Below the pieces are notes generated by a model. It searched no databases. It saw only the letters and a program-made list of their open reading frames with translations, and was not told the origin of the DNA. From Corynebacterium sp. sy039 (lineage in GTDB: Bacteria > Actinomycetota > Actinomycetes > Mycobacteriales > Mycobacteriaceae), in NCBI RefSeq assembly GCF_007904105.1, contig NZ_CP042325.1, forward strand, positions 558,001 to 622,000: a stretch of 64,000 bases of DNA. Reading direction: 5' to 3'. The number at the start of each line of letters is the position of its first letter. Position 1 is the first letter of the stretch. The translations under genes and the position numbers were made by a program. Below are positions 10,227-23,326 of this stretch, one piece after another.

Positions 10227-10380
10227 GTTCGTGTCAGCTCATGTTCGGAATCTCATGCGTGGCTTTGTAACACATGGGGAGTGAGCATAAGGCTTGCCCT
10301 GGCGTAGAGGCGGCATGGTTGTGCTGACACTGAAAAAGGGAAGCACTGTACAACCTATTGATTGAAACGAGGAAGCCTGT
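10227..10380 (+). promoter_or_regulatory. Possible structured 5' leader of the bS22 gene
   Basis: The ~150-nt leader begins with GTGTCAGC (10231-10238), which can pair perfectly with GCTGACAC (10323-10330) to close a domain of about 100 nt. The segment CAGCTCATGT near its start recurs as the left arm of the terminator after the gene. A long leader before a 33-codon gene is out of proportion and suggests regulation, but no known RNA family was recognised. Confidence 0.35.
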
Positions 10381-10482
10381 ATGGGTTCTGTCATTAAGAA
10401 ACGCCGTAAGCGTATGTCTAAGAAGAAGCACCGTAAACTATTGCGTCGTACCCGTGTGCAACGACGTAAACTCGGTAAGTAA
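10381..10482 (+). CDS. Small ribosomal subunit protein bS22 (AURKAIP1/COX24-like)
   Basis: A 33-residue, extremely basic protein, [18 protein letters not shown] onward, ending RRKLGK. It is nearly identical to the tiny actinobacterial protein seen in mycobacterial ribosome structures as bS22, near the decoding region of the 30S subunit. GAGGA precedes the ATG at suitable distance. The gene is short enough to be missed by automatic calling. A terminator follows directly, so it is monocistronic. Confidence 0.92.
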
Positions 10483-10494
10483 GACGCGTTTGCC

Positions 10495-10535
10495 AGCTCA
10501 TGTAATACGTTTGTGTTGCATGAGCTTTTCTTTTT
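10495..10535 (+). terminator. Rho-independent terminator after bS22
   Basis: AGCTCATG and CATGAGCT form an 8-bp stem with a 16-nt loop, followed by a run of T broken by single C. Confidence 0.8.
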
Positions 10536-10615
10536 TCTTGAAGTGTGGTTGTGGTCGTGGCGGGAAAGATGTGGGCACCGAGTATCTTTTACCGAAATCT
10601 ATAGATATAAAAATC

Positions 10616-10642
10616 CCTCTCTAGCTGTGATAACTAGAGAGG
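10616..10642. terminator. Bidirectional terminator, 3' of tmRNA
   Basis: CCTCTCTAG and CTAGAGAGG form a 9-bp stem. Five T follow on each strand, so it can end tmRNA transcription (minus) and any read-through from bS22 (plus). Confidence 0.85.
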
Positions 10643-10648
10643 TTTTTG

Positions 10649-11027
10649 TGGAGCCGCCGGGGATTGAACCCGGGTCCTGCGCCACCTTGCCAGGGCTTCT
10701 CCGTGCGCAGTTCGCGCGGAATCTTTACTTGACTTTCTGGATGGGACGAACTCCTCCAGATGATAAGCCCAGTTATCAGTGTGCGTCCCACATAGCCCTA
10801 ATAACACAACTATGCGGCAAGTTCCTTAGTCGATGCCAGATTCTAGATCAGGAACGAAATCTAGGCTGACAGACACGCGTCGCTGAAATTAGGCAGCGAG
10901 GGCGTAGTCACGCTGAGAGTTTTTCTCTGCGTTTATTTTAGTTGCTACGACGCTTACGGTGGTCTCTAGCCTGCACCGGCACGCTTCCCCTGGCGCAATG
11001 TACACAGTCGAAACCAAAATCGACCCC
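10649..11027 (-). ncRNA. ssrA: Transfer-messenger RNA (tmRNA)
   Basis: tmRNA rescues stalled ribosomes together with SmpB. The acceptor stem GGGGUCG (5') pairs with CGGCUCC (3'), with two wobble pairs; the T-arm GGGTTCAATCCC is next to the 3' end. CCA is not encoded. The conserved GGTTTCGACTG follows the 5' stem. The mRNA-like part encodes the tag AEKNSQRDYALAA followed by TAA, matching the corynebacterial tag ending SQRDYALAA. The gene is about 380 nt and lies downstream of smpB on the opposite strand. Confidence 0.97.
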
Positions 11028-11361
11028 AAGATAACCACGAGGTTCGAGGTTATATGTACGAGCTATGTGGTTCCTAGGGAATAAGAAAACCAATAGCCTT
11101 AGTGAGATTACTCTCTGAAGATGTTTTTGTAAAGTATGCTCCAGCATTGCCGACAAGATTCAGTTGAGTAAGTTGAGAAAGCTGATCAGGCTGAGAAGAA
11201 TTAGTGCTGTGCATTTTGGGCAAGGGTATGCATTCCGCCGCATAGAGAGCGCACAGTGAATAGGTGAAAACATGGTTTGAGCATTGATTTTGTGTTATTG
11301 GAAAGTTCAAGTATAGTACAACACAGCGTAGACAGCTGGTTATAGTGTGTCTATGGTTCTA
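11028..11361. other. Intergenic region between tmRNA and the tRNA cluster
   Basis: No gene is recognised. It must hold the tmRNA promoter (minus) and the tRNA-Glu promoter (plus). TATAGT at 11312-11317 and again at 11341-11346 are candidate -10 elements for the tRNAs. A partial inverted repeat (ATAACC/GGTTAT) lies just upstream of the tmRNA 5' end. Confidence 0.4.
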
Positions 11362-11434
11362 GCTCCCATCGTCTAGAGGCCTAGGACTCCGCCCTTTCAC
11401 GGCGGCAACACGGGTTCGAATCCCGTTGGGAGTA
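11362..11434 (+). tRNA. tRNA-Glu (TTC)
   Basis: A 73-nt cloverleaf with acceptor GCTCCCA/TGGGAGT (one wobble pair), anticodon TTC in CCCTTTCAC, and T-loop GGTTCGAATCC. CCA is not encoded. It is the first of four tRNA genes on this strand. Confidence 0.96.
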
Positions 11435-11465
11435 CAACTACCACTTGGTAGCTATAACAAAATAA

Positions 11466-11539
11466 GGCCCTGTGGCGCAGTTGGTTAGCGCGCCGCCCTG
11501 TCACGGCGGAGGTCGCGGGTTCAAGCCCCGTCAGGGTCG
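11466..11539 (+). tRNA. tRNA-Asp (GTC), copy 1
   Basis: A 74-nt cloverleaf with acceptor GGCCCTG/CAGGGTC, anticodon GTC in CCTGTCACG and discriminator G. CCA is not encoded. It is identical to the copy about 350 bp downstream. Confidence 0.96.
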
Positions 11540-11551
11540 CTTGTGTGAAAG

Positions 11552-11592
11552 CCCTGTTATCCTGTGTAAGTTCAGGATAGCAGGGTGTTTTG
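11552..11592 (+). terminator. Terminator after tRNA-Glu/tRNA-Asp
   Basis: CCCTGTTATCCTG and CAGGATAGCAGGG form a 13-bp stem (one wobble pair) with an 8-nt loop, followed by GTTTT. It separates the first two tRNA genes from the second pair. Confidence 0.75.
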
Positions 11593-11887
11593 CTGTGTAG
11601 ACGTCGTTAAGCGGTTAAGGTTTCTAGAGTGTTTGTTTTATAGCTCGTCGTTAAAGACAAGGGACGGGAAACATGGGGGGGCATGGGGAGCAGGCAAGCC
11701 GGAGTGATGGTGTGTTATCGAAGCAAAAGCTGTTGGAGTCATCAGTAAGCAGAGATGCTAGAGTGCTTCTACCAGCAGACTTGCTAAATAAAAAGCATTC
11801 TGTGTAATGTATCAACTCGTGCAAAGATATGTTGTATTCAATGCTCTTTGTGCGTATGTGTAGTGATTCTTAAGAATTATTCGCATT
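11593..11887. other. Intergenic region between the two tRNA-Asp copies
   Basis: About 300 bp with no coding frame or RNA that could be recognised. A run of seven G occurs near 11674. It presumably carries a separate promoter for the second tRNA-Asp and tRNA-Phe. Confidence 0.4.
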
Positions 11888-11961
11888 GGCCCTGTGGCGC
11901 AGTTGGTTAGCGCGCCGCCCTGTCACGGCGGAGGTCGCGGGTTCAAGCCCCGTCAGGGTCG
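11888..11961 (+). tRNA. tRNA-Asp (GTC), copy 2
   Basis: Identical over its full 74 nt to the first tRNA-Asp, consistent with local duplication. It is followed 20 bp later by tRNA-Phe. Confidence 0.96.
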
Positions 11962-11981
11962 CTGGCTATTTTTTAGCCTGT

Positions 11982-12054
11982 GGCGCGGTAGCTCAGTCGG
12001 TAGAGCGTCCGCCTGAAAAGTGGAAGGTCACCGGTTCGATCCCGGTCCGTGCCA
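11982..12054 (+). tRNA. tRNA-Phe (GAA)
   Basis: A 73-nt cloverleaf with acceptor GGCGCGG/CCGTGCC, anticodon GAA in CCTGAAAAG, T-loop GGTTCGATCCC and discriminator A. CCA is not encoded. Confidence 0.96.
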
Positions 12055-12060
12055 CATAGA

Positions 12061-12097
12061 AAAAAACGGTACTTCTTAAGAAGTACCGTTTTTTTTC
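12061..12097 (+). terminator. Strong terminator after the tRNA cluster
   Basis: A perfect palindrome ACGGTACTTCTTAAGAAGT extended by A-tract and T-tract flanks. The run of eight T makes a classic intrinsic terminator. Confidence 0.92.
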
Positions 12098-12134
12098 TAA
12101 AAGAATCTTTGCCTAAAGCCTAAGATAAATATGT

Positions 12135-12425
12135 ATGAGTATCCATACTGCTGTGCATGAATCCAAATCTCGCTTTGAGATTTTCGTTGATGATACCTTA
12201 GCGGGCTATGTCACTTTTCTTGAAGACGAACAGCGTAAAACACGCAATTTTAATCACACTCTCGTCAAAGAAAAATATCAGGGGCAAGGTTTATCAAAAC
12301 CACTTATCCGTTTTGCACTAGACCACACCCGTGCCGATGGATATGGTGTCATCGCTACTTGTTCTGCCGTAGCAGCCTTTATACAGAAGAATCCTGAGTA
12401 TCAGGATTTACTGGTGCAGCACTAG
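12135..12425 (+). CDS. Small GNAT-type N-acetyltransferase (NATD1/YjdJ-like)
   Basis: A 96-residue protein of the short GNAT subfamily. The acetyl-CoA-binding stretch is VKEKYQGQGLSKPL (Q/RxxGxG/A-like) near residue 45-58, and the pattern of strands matches one-domain YjdJ/NATD1 proteins. The substrate is unknown. It follows the tRNA terminator with about 40 bp of spacer and converges on cysE. In related species an acetyltransferase gene also neighbours cysE. Confidence 0.85.
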   Translation: MSIHTAVHESKSRFEIFVDDTLAGYVTFLEDEQRKTRNFNHTLVKEKYQGQGLSKPLIRFALDHTRADGYGVIATCSAVAAFIQKNPEYQDLLVQH

Positions 12426-12462
12426 CACAAACTAGGTAGGCGTCGAAAAGCCTAGATACAAC

Positions 12463-13029
12463 CTAGATATAGTAGTCTGGGTCCACCAGCTTGATTTTTT
12501 CTTCCTTCTTGCGTGGTCGATAGCTTGCAGGAATACCTACGGCGATACTCTCCGCCGGAACGTCCTTTGTGACTACGGCATTGGCGCCGATGGCTGAGCC
12601 TTTTCCAATCCGAATAGGACCTAAAATTTTTGCGCCTGCCCCGATGGTGACATCATCTTCTATAGTGGGGTGGCGTTTTGTTTGGGTTAAGACCTGACCG
12701 CCCAGGGTGACACCGTGGTAGAGCATGACTCCGTCGCCGATTTCTGCGGTTTCGCCGATCACGATACCCATGCCATGATCAATAAAAAAGCGTCTGCCAA
12801 TAGTGGCACCAGGGTGGATTTCGACTCCGGTGAGAAACCGCGTGAATTGCGCTAGCAGGCGTGCAATGCCTTTGTGCCCACGTATCCAGAGCCAATGCGA
12901 GATTCTATGCGACCAAATCGCGTGCAGCCCAGAATAAACGATGGCATTTTCTATATCACTACGCGCGGCAGGGTCATGCTCGCGCGCATTTTTTAGATCT
13001 TCACGGATTCTGTCAATAATTTTGTTCAT
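12463..13029 (-). CDS. cysE: Serine O-acetyltransferase
   Basis: CysE transfers acetyl from acetyl-CoA to L-serine, making O-acetylserine for cysteine synthesis. The product is 188 residues from the chosen ATG ([12 protein letters not shown]), the usual length in corynebacteria. The frame extends 28 codons upstream but those overlap the cysK terminator. Left-handed beta-helix hexapeptide repeats run from about IHPGATIG to [12 protein letters not shown]. The C-terminal tail ends DPDYYI, resembling the CysK-binding tail with terminal Ile. cysK lies just upstream on the same strand. Confidence 0.95.
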   Translation of the reverse strand: MNKIIDRIREDLKNAREHDPAARSDIENAIVYSGLHAIWSHRISHWLWIRGHKGIARLLAQFTRFLTGVEIHPGATIGRRFFIDHGMGIVIGETAEIGDGVMLYHGVTLGGQVLTQTKRHPTIEDDVTIGAGAKILGPIRIGKGSAIGANAVVTKDVPAESIAVGIPASYRPRKKEEKIKLVDPDYYI

Positions 13030-13091
13030 AGGAAAAGACCCTAGCAGGTTTATGCGCTTGACGACGTTGTCTCTGGTTGTGTACTGGCATA

Positions 13092-13141
13092 TAAAAAGCG
13101 TGCGCCGTGACATGGTGTTTCATGCAGATCAGGCACACGCT
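13092..13141 (-). terminator. Terminator/attenuator between cysK and cysE
   Basis: AGCGTGTGCC and GGCGCACGCT (minus strand) form a 10-bp stem with one mismatch and a 25-nt loop, followed by five T. It lies between the two genes, so cysE expression may depend on read-through or its own promoter. Confidence 0.7.
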
Positions 13142-13160
13142 TTATGGAGAAAAAGAGAGT

Positions 13161-14096
13161 TTAACTGCGAATATCCTCGTAAAGGATGGTGGAGATGTAG
13201 CGCTCACCGAAGTCTGGAATAACGGTAACGATGGTCTTACCAGCAAACTCAGGGCGTGCTGCTAATTCAAGAGCCGCTTTCACATTGGCGCCAGCTGAGA
13301 TGCCGCCCAAGATGCCTTCCTTTACGCCTAGGCTGCGAGAGGTTGCTACTGCGTCTTCATTAGAAACAGTGAGCACTTCTTCGTAGATTTTCTGGTTGAG
13401 CACCTCTGGAATGAAGTTTGCACCTAAGCCTTGAATCTTGTGTGGTCCTGCTTTTCCAGTGTTGAGCAGTGGAGATGCCTCTGGTTCTACGGCAAAAACC
13501 TTGATGTCTGGGTTGTGCTTTTTGAGGGTTTCGCCGGTGCCAGTAATGGTGCCGCCGGTGCCGATTCCTGCAACGAATACGTCAATGTTGCCGTCGGTAT
13601 CTGCCCAGATTTCTTCGCCAGTTGTGTTGCGGTGTACTTCAGGGTTTGCTGGATGTGCGAATTGGCGAGCTAAAATTGCACCTTCGCGTTGGGCAACAAT
13701 TTCATGTGCCTTATCCACAGCGCCTTGCATACCGGCTGCGCCTGGAGTGAGGATAATTTCTGCGCCATAAGCACGTAAGATGACGCGACGTTCCACGGAC
13801 ATTGTTTCTGGCATGGTTAGCACTACGTTGTATCCGCGGGCTGCACCGACTAAGGCTAAGGCAATACCGGTATTTCCCGAGGTGGCTTCGACGATGGTGC
13901 CACCTGCTTTGAGTTCTCCAGCGGCTTCAGCGGCGTCGATAATCGCTTTTCCGATGCGATCTTTTACTGAGTTGGCTGGGTTAAAGAATTCAACTTTGGC
14001 AAGCACTGTTGCGCCAAGCCCCTCGGTTAGGTTGTTGAGACGCACAAGTGGGGTATTGCCAATAGTGTCTAGGATACTGTCATAAATTTTAGCCAT
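13161..14096 (-). CDS. cysK: Cysteine synthase A (O-acetylserine sulfhydrylase)
   Basis: A PLP enzyme of 311 residues that makes cysteine from O-acetylserine and sulfide. The Schiff-base Lys is K45 in PANSVKDRIG; the phosphate/substrate loops TSGNTG (72-77) and GTGGTITG are present. AAGGAG precedes the ATG. An McbR-type operator lies about 155 bp upstream and a large hairpin lies in the presumed 5' leader. The partner gene cysE follows. Confidence 0.97.
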   Translation of the reverse strand: MAKIYDSILDTIGNTPLVRLNNLTEGLGATVLAKVEFFNPANSVKDRIGKAIIDAAEAAGELKAGGTIVEATSGNTGIALALVGAARGYNVVLTMPETMSVERRVILRAYGAEIILTPGAAGMQGAVDKAHEIVAQREGAILARQFAHPANPEVHRNTTGEEIWADTDGNIDVFVAGIGTGGTITGTGETLKKHNPDIKVFAVEPEASPLLNTGKAGPHKIQGLGANFIPEVLNQKIYEEVLTVSNEDAVATSRSLGVKEGILGGISAGANVKAALELAARPEFAGKTIVTVIPDFGERYISTILYEDIRS

Positions 14097-14152
14097 TGGT
14101 TCTCCTTAGAGTTCTTAAAGTTGCTGAGAGAATTTATTGGGCGCATGATTAC

Positions 14153-14205
14153 TGATTTTTCTTTTATACTCGCTTCGCTTTTTGAGTGGGAAACTAGAAA
14201 AATCA
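14153..14205 (-). promoter_or_regulatory. Large inverted repeat in the cysK 5' leader
   Basis: TGATTTTTCT and AGAAAAATCA are perfect 10-bp complements, with a further ACTC/GAGT pair inside. The element lies between the McbR-like box and the cysK start, so it would be in the transcript. No T-run follows on the coding strand; a role in attenuation or mRNA stability is only a suggestion. Confidence 0.4.
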
Positions 14206-14248
14206 TCATGCTCTGTCTGTTATAGTACACAGCCTCAGTAAATAAATC

Positions 14249-14264
14249 TAGACAGAACTGTCTT
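14249..14264. promoter_or_regulatory. McbR-type operator upstream of cysK
   Basis: TAGAC-AGAACT-GTCTT matches 9 of 10 arm positions of the C. glutamicum McbR consensus TAGAC-N6-GTCTA. McbR represses methionine and cysteine genes, including cysK, in that species. A second half-site TGTCTAA occurs near 14280. The remaining ~440 bp up to 14720 shows no gene. Confidence 0.7.
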
Positions 14265-14732
14265 TACTTATGGAACGATCTGTCTAATTTTGGCAATGAG
14301 GGATAATCGGGGAGATGGGTTGTTAAGATTTTTTATAATTTATGCAGATAAAAAGATAAATAATGAATAGAAATAACTAGAAAAAGTTAGCACCGTGTGT
14401 CCCATAAATCTTTAATACTTCGAGGCTGTCATGTCCGTTTTGTGGCTTTTGTGGGGGTAGGTGTATTTGTAGGTGCAAAGGGGGGATGATAAGTCGTGGC
14501 ATATTTGTTTTCTGCGGGGAATTTTTGTCTATGCCTGAAATAAAAAACCCATATAGCAGGATATTTGTCTAGTTTGTTCTCCTATAAACTTGTATGGAAT
14601 ATGTTCGGATCAGTCTGAAACCTGTTATTTTGTGGTGAAAAATGGAGGGGGATAGGGTGTGAAAAATTGTCATTTTTTTGATCAGATCATGCATTGAATG
14701 TGGGATTAGTAATGCATAGCATGGTTTTGCAT

Positions 14733-14738
14733 ACCCCC
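14733..14738. promoter_or_regulatory. RamA-like box 1 upstream of ramA
   Basis: ACCCCC lies within GTTTTGCATACCCCC. The same 13-14 nt context GTTTTGCATACCCC recurs 42 bp downstream. RamA recognises runs of 4-6 G or C (A-C4/5 or G4/5-T) and is known to control its own gene in C. glutamicum. Confidence 0.5.
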
Positions 14739-14773
14739 GCGCTAAAGCTATACTTTCGACAGGATGTTTTGCA

Positions 14774-14789
14774 TACCCCAAAAGGGGTA
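14774..14789. promoter_or_regulatory. RamA-like palindromic box 2 upstream of ramA
   Basis: TACCCCAAAAGGGGTA is a perfect 16-bp palindrome 20 bp before the ramA start codon, between the probable promoter and the AGGAGG ribosome binding site. Two RamA half-motifs face each other. Its position inside the leader suits negative autoregulation. Confidence 0.6.
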
Positions 14790-14809
14790 CATTTTCAGGA
14801 GGAACATTA

Positions 14810-15652
14810 ATGGAAATGCAGCGGCTAAAAGAGGATGATGAAGCTATACGCTCTGCTTTGACTTCGCTCAAAACCTCTACAGGTATTCCAGTCACAATGT
14901 ATGCAGCGGTAATACCTGATAATCGCTTGCAAATAGGGCAGTGGGTTGGTTTGCGAACCCCAGCACTACAAAACCTCGTTATTGATAGCAATGTTGGTGT
15001 TGGTGGTCGTGCATTGAGCACTCGTCGCCCCATTGGAGTAAGTGACTATACTCGCGCAAACAGCATTTCTCATGAACTTGATTCGGTTATCCAGGATGAA
15101 GGCCTGCATTCAGTTGTTGCAGTACCTGTTATTGTTAATCGAGAAGTAAAAGGTATTCTCTACGTCGGCGTGCATTCCCCAGTGCGCCTTGGTGATAAGA
15201 TCATCGAAGAAGTCACTATGACGGCACGTGTTTTGGAACAAGAGTTTGCCATTAACGCTGCTGCTCGACGCAGTGATGGATTGCGTCCTGGCATGAATAA
15301 ACAAGGTCGCATCATGAATGGTGCTGAGTGGGAGCAAGTACGCTCTACTCACTCCAAGCTAAGAATGCTGGCAAATCGCATTGAACAAGAAGAATTGCGC
15401 GCAGAGCTAGAAGAGCTATGCGATCAAATGGTAGCGCCGGTACGAGTGAAGCAAACTACTAAACTTTCCGCTCGTGAACTTGATGTTCTCTCTTGCGTTG
15501 CGCTGGGACACACTAATGTCGAGGCAGCAGAAGAAATGGGCATTGGTGCAGAAACCGTAAAGAGCTACTTGCGCTCGGTTATGCGTAAACTTGGTGCACA
15601 CACTCGTTATGAAGCTGTGAACGCAGCTCGTCGGATTGGTGCTTTGCCTTGA
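14810..15652 (+). CDS. ramA: LuxR-type transcriptional regulator RamA
   Basis: A 280-residue regulator with an N-terminal GAF-like domain (about 20-150) and a C-terminal LuxR helix-turn-helix (about 215-275; LSARELDVLSCVALGHTN then GAETVKSYLRSVMRKLGAHTR). It lacks a receiver domain. Length, architecture and position beside cysK match C. glutamicum RamA, the regulator of acetate metabolism, which activates gltA, acetate genes and carboxylate uptake. AGGAGG precedes the ATG. Likely targets gltA and mctBC lie in this same window. Confidence 0.93.
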   Translation: MEMQRLKEDDEAIRSALTSLKTSTGIPVTMYAAVIPDNRLQIGQWVGLRTPALQNLVIDSNVGVGGRALSTRRPIGVSDYTRANSISHELDSVIQDEGLHSVVAVPVIVNREVKGILYVGVHSPVRLGDKIIEEVTMTARVLEQEFAINAAARRSDGLRPGMNKQGRIMNGAEWEQVRSTHSKLRMLANRIEQEELRAELEELCDQMVAPVRVKQTTKLSARELDVLSCVALGHTNVEAAEEMGIGAETVKSYLRSVMRKLGAHTRYEAVNAARRIGALP

Positions 15653-15663
15653 TATGTGAATAC

Positions 15664-15692
15664 GTGATGTCTTCTTATGAAGAAAACATCAC
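15664..15692 (+). terminator. Hairpin after ramA
   Basis: GTGATGTCTTCTT and AAGAAAACATCAC form a 13-bp stem with one mismatch and a 3-nt loop. No T-run follows. Confidence 0.5.
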
Positions 15693-15727
15693 AGTGATTA
15701 TGTAGCGATTATGTAGCACATGGGTAT

Positions 15728-16300
15728 CTAGCGATTACCGCCGGGTACCCATTTTACGTCTTTGCCTTCATTGGCTGTACGGCAGAGGATAAACAGGAGA
15801 TCGCTTAACCGATTAAGGTACTGGGCTACTAACTTATTTGTGGTCTTTGGATGTTCTATTATCGCAGCCCATGCGCTGCGTTCTGCTCTTCGGGCAATCG
15901 TACGTGCCAGATGTAGATATGCAGCTAGTTCAGTGCCGCCAGGCAGGATAAAAGAATCAAGTTTGCTTAAATGCTCATTAAATTCATCGCAGTCTTGTTC
16001 TAAGCGATCGATATAATCCTGAGTGATTCTTAGCGGTTCATAGCCCAAGTTCTCTTGTATGGGGGTGGATAAATCTGCCCCGGCGTCGAAAAGCTCATTC
16101 TGGATTCTCTTAAGCAATGCAGCTATCTTTTTTTCAGGATGACCTGCAGCTAATGCAATCCCAAGCGCTGCGTTCAATTCATCGCAATCAGCGTATGCCG
16201 CAAGCCGTACATCGTTTTTGCTAACTCTGGAGAAATCGGACAAGTTCGTGTGTCCATCATCGCCAGTGCGGGTATAGATTTTTGTTAAATGAATAGCCAT
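15728..16300 (-). CDS. PduO-type cob(I)yrinic acid a,c-diamide adenosyltransferase
   Basis: A 190-residue helical-bundle enzyme that adenosylates corrinoid with ATP to make coenzyme B12. The family N-terminus KIYTRTGDDG (ATP-binding) and the later ARTIARRAERSAW and YLNRLSDLLFILCR segments are all present. No other cobalamin genes are nearby, so it may serve salvage of imported corrinoid. It is divergent from murA with a gap of 58 bp, as in other corynebacteria. Confidence 0.92.
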   Translation of the reverse strand: MAIHLTKIYTRTGDDGHTNLSDFSRVSKNDVRLAAYADCDELNAALGIALAAGHPEKKIAALLKRIQNELFDAGADLSTPIQENLGYEPLRITQDYIDRLEQDCDEFNEHLSKLDSFILPGGTELAAYLHLARTIARRAERSAWAAIIEHPKTTNKLVAQYLNRLSDLLFILCRTANEGKDVKWVPGGNR

Positions 16301-16358
16301 GACCTCTACCGTAGTTGCTTATCGACGTTCAGGGTAGGACTTCGGTAGGCTAGGGGGA

Positions 16359-17615
16359 GTGAGTGATCGTTTTCTTGTAACAGGTGGAGCTCGGCTTCGA
16401 GGTTCTGTGCACGTCAGTGGTGCAAAAAATAGTGTGCTTAAGCTGATGGCTGCATCGCTATTGGCTGAGGGAACTACAACATTAACTAATTGTCCAGAAA
16501 TTCTTGATGTGCCGTATATGAAGCGCGTATTAGAAGGACTGGGTTGTAGCGTTGAATTAGAAGGCTCGACGGTGCGTATTACTACGCCCGCAGTGTTATC
16601 GCCCAATGCTGATTTTGATGCAGTGCGTCAATTTCGTGCATCCGTATGTGTGTTAGGTCCGTTGACTGCTCGTTGCGGGCAAGCTGTTGTGGCTTTACCA
16701 GGTGGTGATGCCATTGGATCCCGTCCGCTTGATATGCACCAGTCCGGATTAGAAAAACTCGGTGCAAAAACACGCATTAGTCATGGCGCAGTGGTTTCTG
16801 AAGCTCAAGAACTCGTCGGCGCAGAAATTAGCCTTGATTTCCCTAGTGTTGGTGCTACGGAGAATATCCTGACTGCTGCGGTATTGGCTAAAGGTCGAAC
16901 CGTTTTGGATAATGCAGCGCGTGAGCCAGAAATTGTTGATTTGTGCACCATGCTCAAAGAAATGGGGGCGCAAATTGAAGGTGAGGGCACTTCGACGATC
17001 ACTATTGATGGTGTCTCTGAGCTAACGCCTACTACCCATGAAGTAATCGGCGATAGAATTGTGGCAGGAACCTGGGCATATGCTGCAGCGATGACTCAAG
17101 GGGATATTACCGTTGGCGGTATTGCGCCACGCTATTTGCATCTGCCGTTAGAAAAGCTAAAAGTTGCTGGTGCTGAAGTTGAAACCTATGAATCTGGGTT
17201 TAGAGTCCGTATGAATTCCCGCCCAATGGCAGTGGATTATCAAACTCTTCCGTTCCCTGGCTACCCTACAGATTTACAGCCGATGGCCATTGGTATTTCT
17301 GCAATTGCCGAGGGAACCTCCGTGATCACAGAAAATATCTTTGAGGCTCGTTTCCGTTTCGTGGATGAAATGACCAGGCTAGGCGCTGATGCTACTGTCG
17401 ACGGACATCATGTGGTGTTGCGCGGTGTAGAAACATTGTCCTCGACACCTGTATGGAGTTCTGATATTCGTGCTGGAGTTGGTTTAGTGCTAGCTGGATT
17501 GTGTGCAGATGGCATTACTGAGGTTCATGATGTGTTCCACATTGACCGCGGTTATCCTAATTTTGTGGAAAATATGCAAAAACTCGGCGCAACAATTGAA
17601 AGAGTAAGCTCCTAA
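16359..17615 (+). CDS. murA: UDP-N-acetylglucosamine 1-carboxyvinyltransferase, Asp-type active site
   Basis: MurA performs the first committed step of peptidoglycan synthesis, adding enolpyruvyl from PEP to UDP-GlcNAc. The product has 418 residues. The UDP-GlcNAc/PEP site GAKNS (21-25) is present. In the mobile loop the usual Cys is replaced by Asp117 in [11 protein letters not shown]; in mycobacteria the same change gives natural fosfomycin resistance. The start is GTG directly after an AGGGGGA run, too close for a normal Shine-Dalgarno, so the start is uncertain by a few codons. The rRNA operon follows. Confidence 0.96.
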   Translation: MSDRFLVTGGARLRGSVHVSGAKNSVLKLMAASLLAEGTTTLTNCPEILDVPYMKRVLEGLGCSVELEGSTVRITTPAVLSPNADFDAVRQFRASVCVLGPLTARCGQAVVALPGGDAIGSRPLDMHQSGLEKLGAKTRISHGAVVSEAQELVGAEISLDFPSVGATENILTAAVLAKGRTVLDNAAREPEIVDLCTMLKEMGAQIEGEGTSTITIDGVSELTPTTHEVIGDRIVAGTWAYAAAMTQGDITVGGIAPRYLHLPLEKLKVAGAEVETYESGFRVRMNSRPMAVDYQTLPFPGYPTDLQPMAIGISAIAEGTSVITENIFEARFRFVDEMTRLGADATVDGHHVVLRGVETLSSTPVWSSDIRAGVGLVLAGLCADGITEVHDVFHIDRGYPNFVENMQKLGATIERVSS

Positions 17616-17980
17616 AAACCTGTTGTGTGCTGTGTGTTTGACAGTGGTGGGGTGTTGTTTGTATTGTTTATTTTCGCTGCTGTTGAGTGCTGGCTTCTTT
17701 GTTGGGGGTTGGTGTTTGGTGGTGGGTGTTGTTTGAGAACTCGATAGTGTACTGATAGTGATCATTTTTTGATGGTTGATTAACATTGTTTTTTGTGGGG
17801 AGTGTTTTTGTCTCGTCGATGGGATGCTCTTCATTTGTTTTTTTGGTGGATTGATTGATTGCGCTGCATGGCATGGTTGTGTGTTGTGTGGTGTGGTTGG
17901 TTGGTTTGCTGGTTTTTGTTTTTTGTTGGGTATTGGGCTTTTCACGGCCTGTGCTTGCTTACTTTTTTGTTTGTGAGTGT
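17616..17980 (+). promoter_or_regulatory. rrn leader region
   Basis: 365 bp without a gene, extremely rich in G and T on this strand. It must hold the rrn promoters. TTTGAGAACTCGATAGTGT at 17732-17750 is a typical actinobacterial rRNA leader element; a shorter version, GTGAGAACTGTATAGTGGA, recurs in the 16S-23S spacer. These probably serve antitermination or processing. Confidence 0.6.
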
Positions 17981-22897
<4,917 letters not shown>

Positions 22898-23054
22898 CAA
22901 TAATGGGAAAATATATGGTTGTTGGGATGCATTTGGGGTAGATGTGTGCTGCTGTGCTGTGTTGTGTGGTGGTGAAGAAAGAGTTGTGTTGTGTTTGCTG
23001 TGCAGTGTCTGGCATGGCATGGGGGGCATCCTTTTGTGGTGTTTCTTGTGGTTG
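22898..23054 (+). other. 23S-5S spacer
   Basis: About 157 bp, G/T-rich, without any gene or tRNA. Confidence 0.7.
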
Positions 23055-23172
23055 TGTTGGTGGTTGTTGTGTCAGGGGTACACCCGGTCCCATTTCGAAC
23101 CCGGTCGTTAAGTCTGATTGCGCTGATGGTACTGCATCTGGGAGGGTGTGGGAGAGTAGGTCGCTGCCAACA
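23055..23172 (+). rRNA. 5S ribosomal RNA
   Basis: It contains CCCGGTCCCATTTCGAACCC and GAGAGTAGGTCGCTGCC. The terminal helix TGTTGGTG/TGCCAACA pairs with wobble. Length about 118 nt. Confidence 0.95.
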
Positions 23173-23195
23173 TTGGTTTTTTAATATTGTGTTGT

Positions 23196-23234
23196 GGGGT
23201 GTGTGCCGTTGGTGGTGCACACCCCCTTTTTTTT
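23196..23234 (+). terminator. Terminator of the rrn operon
   Basis: GGGGTGTGTGCC and GGTGCACACCCC form a 12-bp stem (wobble pairs) with loop GTTGGT, followed by eight T. Confidence 0.85.
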
Positions 23235-23326
23235 GTGTGCTTGCTTGTGTGTGCACAAGGGGGGCACAGGGGGTGTGTGCTACCTGTGGGGTGCGGGTGC
23301 GCATCGTGTGTCGGTAGGGGTGCATC

